This document shows, one piece after another, positions 60,399-64,000 of a stretch of DNA of 64,000 nucleotides. Both the position numbers and the translations under genes were made by a program. The DNA comes from Pristionchus mayeri (lineage: Eukaryota > Nematoda > Chromadorea > Rhabditida > Neodiplogasteridae): positions 48,601,257 through 48,665,256 of the forward strand of contig BTRK01000006.1 of assembly GCA_036245805.1 (NCBI GenBank). The letters run 5' to 3'. Every line of letters begins with the position of its first letter. The stretch's first letter is position 1. The notes under the pieces were generated by a model. The model was given only the letters and a program-made list of their open reading frames with translations. It was not told the origin of the DNA and did no database searches.

Positions 60399-61392
60399 CT
60401 TTGATATTCATTCTTAGCTTAATTATTGATTTTTATTTTTTTATTTTTTGACAAAGATGAACGGAAAGGTGATACATTTCATATGGGCGGCAATGTTCTA
60501 AGAGTGCCAGGTCCCTTTAAGGGAAGTAGTTCAAGTGGAGGTGGAAGGTCCGGTACGGCCCATTCCTCAGCATCAGCCGAGCTCCCTCCCCAGCTCCGGC
60601 CCCGGTACACGTTCCAGCCCCTGTCCCGGCCCCTGCGCCATCCCCAGCAGCGGAACCAGTTCCGGCCGCCGCCCCGGCTGCTGGGCCTGCCTCTGCCCCC
60701 GCCCCCCGCCCCAGCTGCTCCTTCCGCAAGCTACTCTGGAGGAAGCGGTGCCAGTGGAGGCGGAAGCTCTGCGACAGCTCCGGCCTCAGCATCATCGGCT
60801 GCTTCCGGAGGTGATGCTGGAGGCGGATCGGCAGGGGCCTCCGCTGGATGTGAGCTATTCTTTCCTTTAATTATCAATCATCTTTCATCTCTCCAGTGCG
60901 CGGCTTTGGCTAGCACCATTCAATTACCGGGAGGGACAATTAGGTGTATGAAGAATGAAGGTGCCTGACGCCGAGGTGTGAAAAAAACATGCCCACCGAC
61001 GACAGAGAAAGCGTTTATTAACGTGTGTCATCTCCTCTCGGTATCAGGTGTATTTCTCAACTTTCGCGGGTGGTAATCGGGCGTTGCTAGTTCCTTGTTC
61101 TCGAGGTCGCGTTGTATCTGACCGTCTCGAACCCTGATTACTAGGGTTGTCAAACGATCAACCCTACAAATTAACAAATTGCAACCGCAGCCGCTGCATC
61201 TGCTGGTGGGGATGCATCGGGAGCAGCCGCAGCCAAATATGGCCGTCACCGTGTCGTCGGCCCGTTGAGCAGGCTGCTGCAGCAGCCGCAAGGCGCGCAT
61301 CCCACAGTGACGACCACGAAGCTGCAGTTGCGGTCGCACGTGAGATGCGTGTGGCAGGCGGAAGATTTGTGAGCAGGGAGGCCATTGCGTAG

Positions 61393-63830
61393 AATAAAGA
61401 TTTGTTCGCTATACGTGAATTGATTTTGGATTAATGCAATACTAGCAAGCAGATTTTCACAACAGTGTCTTCACCTAAGATTCCCACCACGAGAGAATCA
61501 TCTGGGAGGAATTGACGGGCGGACACTTTTGCAATCCTATCAATGTTCTGAGTTTTAAATCCTCATATGTAGACACCACAAGCTCCGCCCACTCGGCTCG
61601 GACAGTTCTCCTCTCTAAAGCGAGATTTGAGGAGCACATGCGTAATTTGCGATCAAAACGGTCGACCAAAAAAGAATTCGATAGCTTTCCCCGAGACAAA
61701 TCGAGTGGTTGGTCGACGAACTAGGTCTGACTCCTCTAAGTAGGTCAAAATTGAAAAAAATAAGGTTAAAATGCCGTTTATACGAAAAATTATAAGTTCG
61801 TCGGGCAATATTCATATTTAATGGTCTCATATCAGTCCAAAACGCGAAAGCAAACGAAGATTTATACTTTCGTTTAATTGTGCTCCTCATTTGAATTTTT
61901 TTGAAGCTCCGGGAGAAATTACGTTAATTCCTAAGGAAGTTGCGCTATTATACCGTCGAGGAGGCATTGAACAGATACTGTCGGAACGATATATTCGGCT
62001 GCCTGTTTTATCGATTTATAGATTTTTATCGCGTTTTCATCGATTATTTTATGTATTTTCTTGCTTGTTCCTAGTCTACGTGAACTGGTCTATCATAGTT
62101 CCCGTTTTGGTGCGGTTTCGATGCGTTCAACACTTATAATTGGTAGGATTAGCCGGCCTGATCCGTTTTTCGCTCCATCTCTAACGCGTAAGTAAGTATT
62201 GCTGTGATTATTGATTACTCTTCTTAGCTAACCTTTATGTTTTGCTATCAGTTACCTCTGTGCATGCACTCTAACGAATTGTATACATCCGTGATGCTTT
62301 GGTTCGTCCAATTCGTTAGATTTTTCGCCGCTTTTAGTTATTTTCCTAGTCGTATTTCTTATTTGTACGATTAAATTGGTAGGTATTTATATGGAGATAG
62401 TGGTTTCCATGTGCGCATTGTTTCTAAATTGTAAAATCTACTTTTTCAGAGCCAGAGCATCGATTGGAAGAAGACGTGAGAGAGGATGGAGTCGTCTCTT
62501 CGATCTTCACGAGAGGTGAGACCAGTTTGGTCACCTCCATTTCCCCTAATTTCCTTCGACCACCCCCCCCCTTTCCCAGTTAGAGTCCTCCCTAAATGAT
62601 TATTGTTCGACTTGCTCGAAAATCTTCTCTGATCCACTTGCCCACCAATTTAAACTTTCTTTGTCAGCCTGCATAGTCATTGCATTTCTTATTGTAGATC
62701 GATCTTTTATATCATATTATTCTGAGTATATCAGATATTTTTATTCCAAAGTATTCAATAGATTTATTTATGACTAATTATTGTAAATTTGTTTCTTATT
62801 CTCAGAAATTTTATATTCTGTCGATCTTTGTTCTTGTGCTCAGCACGAATGTTTCCCTCGTAGGTGCTTGCCATTTCGTCTGGTTGTTTTCCGTCTGTAT
62901 TTTCTCCTCCCCTACCCTCTTCTATCTTTTTATCTATCTCGGCCTTCTCTGACCACTTACAGTATCCACCTACCGTATCCATACCCTGTACCCTAGTTTC
63001 CATGTCTTTCTGAGAATTAAATGGTCTGCTGGCACCATTCACTCGCTTTCTTATTTTATTGTGCTAATTTCTGTTGTTTTGCGCGTGAATTGTGGCCCTA
63101 ATCGATAAATGTGATGTTTTTTACTTGAATGCTCCTACAATACACACAAAAGCATCGGGGGATATCTTAAGCGAAGATTAGAACGGTATTTCACTTATTT
63201 GTATAGCGAAATCGGCGGAATAATGGAGGGGGGTGCGACAAAGGGGAGAGTAGAAGAGAGGAGAGATTGACTCCGCCCACTTTTCCTCTCGTCTCGCCTT
63301 TCCCCCCTCTCCCGTTGTGCTCGTCGCGCGTGCTTCTCGAGCTGTATCTCGCTTTAGAGATGAGATATCGATCTAATTCCAAAAGGAGGATGTTATTGAG
63401 ACCCTATGGGACTGTTTTAACCAACTTTTGTCCAGATTCCGAAACATCGGCTATCCACGTTGTGGACCCTACTCATATGGAGTGGTTATACCAAAATTTC
63501 ATGGAAATGCCAGAAAAGATGTGAAAAAGTCGAAAATATATCCCCTCCTATTTAGGCATTATTAGAAATGCACAAGAGTCATTTAGGGTGTACACTTTCA
63601 GCACAGCTGAGCCAGATGGCTAATCTCCAACATTCAAATGTGGAGAAAAACGGTCTACCTCTGATGTGATAAGAATGTGTATGATTTAATAGCTTAGAGA
63701 AAGTGAAGCCTTTCAGAATTGCATCGAGGGATACAAGAAAGAGATATATATTTCATTGCAATCTCAGGCGGGAAGAGGGACATGAGTGGACACTTGCAGA
63801 AGGCCGGACCATGTTGATGCCGTGGAAAAA
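61393..63830. other. No gene recognised
   Basis: About 61,490-61,650 resembles 13,840-14,010 (mariner-remnant neighbourhood). A small inverted repeat AATTCGTTAG / CTAACGAATTG lies at 62,270-62,330. Short frames only; none has a known domain. Confidence 0.4.
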
Positions 63831-63831
63831 G

Positions 63832-64000
63832 TCGAGGAGAAGAGGTAAAATTTGAATTCCCGCAATTTCATATCTCGGCTCCCAGTAGAGATAGCGACTT
63901 GAAAATTGGAATATAGGGTGGAAAATACATTCAAGTCGCTATCTCTACTGGGAGCCGAGATATAAAATTGCGGGAATTAAAATATTTCCTGTTCTCCTCG
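63832..64000. repeat. Palindrome at the window end
   Basis: AATTCCCGCAATTTCATATC, then TCGGCTCCCAGTAGAGATAG, and the complement from 63,932 on, around a ~30-base loop. The outer GAGGAGAA / TTCTCCTC also pair. The element may continue beyond the window. Confidence 0.85.

Larger units (their letters stand above)
54278..60516 (-). mobile_element. Kolobok-2: 6,239-bp TTAA transposon with captured genes
   Basis: Perfect 10-bp inverted termini AGGGACCTGG / CCAGGTCCCT, flanked by TTAA at 54,274-54,277 and 60,517-60,520. Holds an apparently intact THAP-DDE transposase (minus) and fragments of rps-18 and rps-2 (plus) on its downstream side. The termini share 8 of 10 bases with Kolobok-1. Confidence 0.88.
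53004..61392 (+). pseudogene. Pro/Ala/Gly-rich repeat protein gene, exon split by Kolobok-2
   Basis: Low-complexity, matrix-like protein of unknown function. Likely exons: about 53,004-53,215 (QYPGGDGGARGGNAGIG, Gly-rich), 53,346-53,389, 53,635-54,277 (long PAPAPS stretch), then after the transposon 60,517-60,849, and 61,191-61,392 followed at once by AATAAA. A module with Tyr then a Gly/Ser run recurs: KYPGGSSASGGG, EYARGSSSSAS, AYVKG|SSSSGGG, SYSGGSGASGGG. Across the insertion the frame reads EAY-VK-GSSSS with one TTAA. Beyond the insertion the PAPAP run lies in a different frame from the flanking Gly/Ser runs, so two compensating indels or assembly errors are present. The last exon also seems to need a frame change. 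No start or signal peptide was found upstream. Confidence 0.6.

Noticed and set aside
26833..60516. piggyBac as the source of the TTAA elements
   Set aside because: The transposases carry THAP-like C2CH modules and the DGR/Q..., DxWH, E..fhslL.xYxPKR signatures, which are not piggyBac-like.
1..64000. CRISPR arrays, rRNA genes or bacterial operons
   Set aside because: No regular short repeats with unique spacers and no rRNA sequence; the gene structure is eukaryotic.

Overview
Eukaryotic, intron-containing DNA. The window suggests a nematode, probably a diplogastrid close to Pristionchus. This is inference: introns are short with GTGAGT/GTTAGT donors, a ribosomal gene fragment carries a TTTCAG trans-splice-like acceptor before its ATG, the eIF3h and RPS18 pieces look nematode-like, and mariner and maT (DD37D) elements dominate. 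Most of the sequence is nested mobile DNA. ORF length alone is misleading here, because the real genes are split into many small exons.

Layout. 1-4,331: a 2.08-kb tandem duplication built around a foldback element (FB-1). 5,727-9,464 (minus): an unrecognised multi-exon gene with a signal peptide; its introns hold a mariner and several short hairpins. 9,500-20,000: LINE remnants, maT and mariner elements and a large foldback (FB-3). 20,301-23,263: a foldback with nested palindromes and two tRNA-like genes. 24,087-25,090: a truncated RTE-type reverse transcriptase. 26,440-37,535: a third FB-1 element split by a 9,590-bp TTAA-flanked transposon (Kolobok-1). 40,300-52,700: mariner-sized elements and FB-2 foldbacks. 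53,004-61,392: a Pro/Ala/Gly-rich gene whose coding exon is split by a second TTAA transposon (Kolobok-2, 6,239 bp). 61,393-64,000: nothing recognised except a terminal palindrome.

Central result. The two TTAA elements are full-length Kolobok-type transposons. Each has perfect 10-bp terminal inverted repeats (AGGGATCCGG; AGGGACCTGG), a TTAA target duplication and a 12-exon THAP-domain DDE transposase. Kolobok-1 is dead: two in-frame stops and an 11-bp duplication. Kolobok-2 reads open through all 12 predicted exons. Both also carry intron-bearing fragments of conserved host genes: eIF3h and PITP in Kolobok-1, RPS18 and RPS2 in Kolobok-2. In both, the fragments lie downstream of the transposase, between its 3' end and the far terminus, and run convergent to it. 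The elements look like gene-capturing 'Pack-Kolobok' transposons. I infer capture from DNA rather than mRNA because introns are retained, and the RPS2 pieces are in scrambled order.
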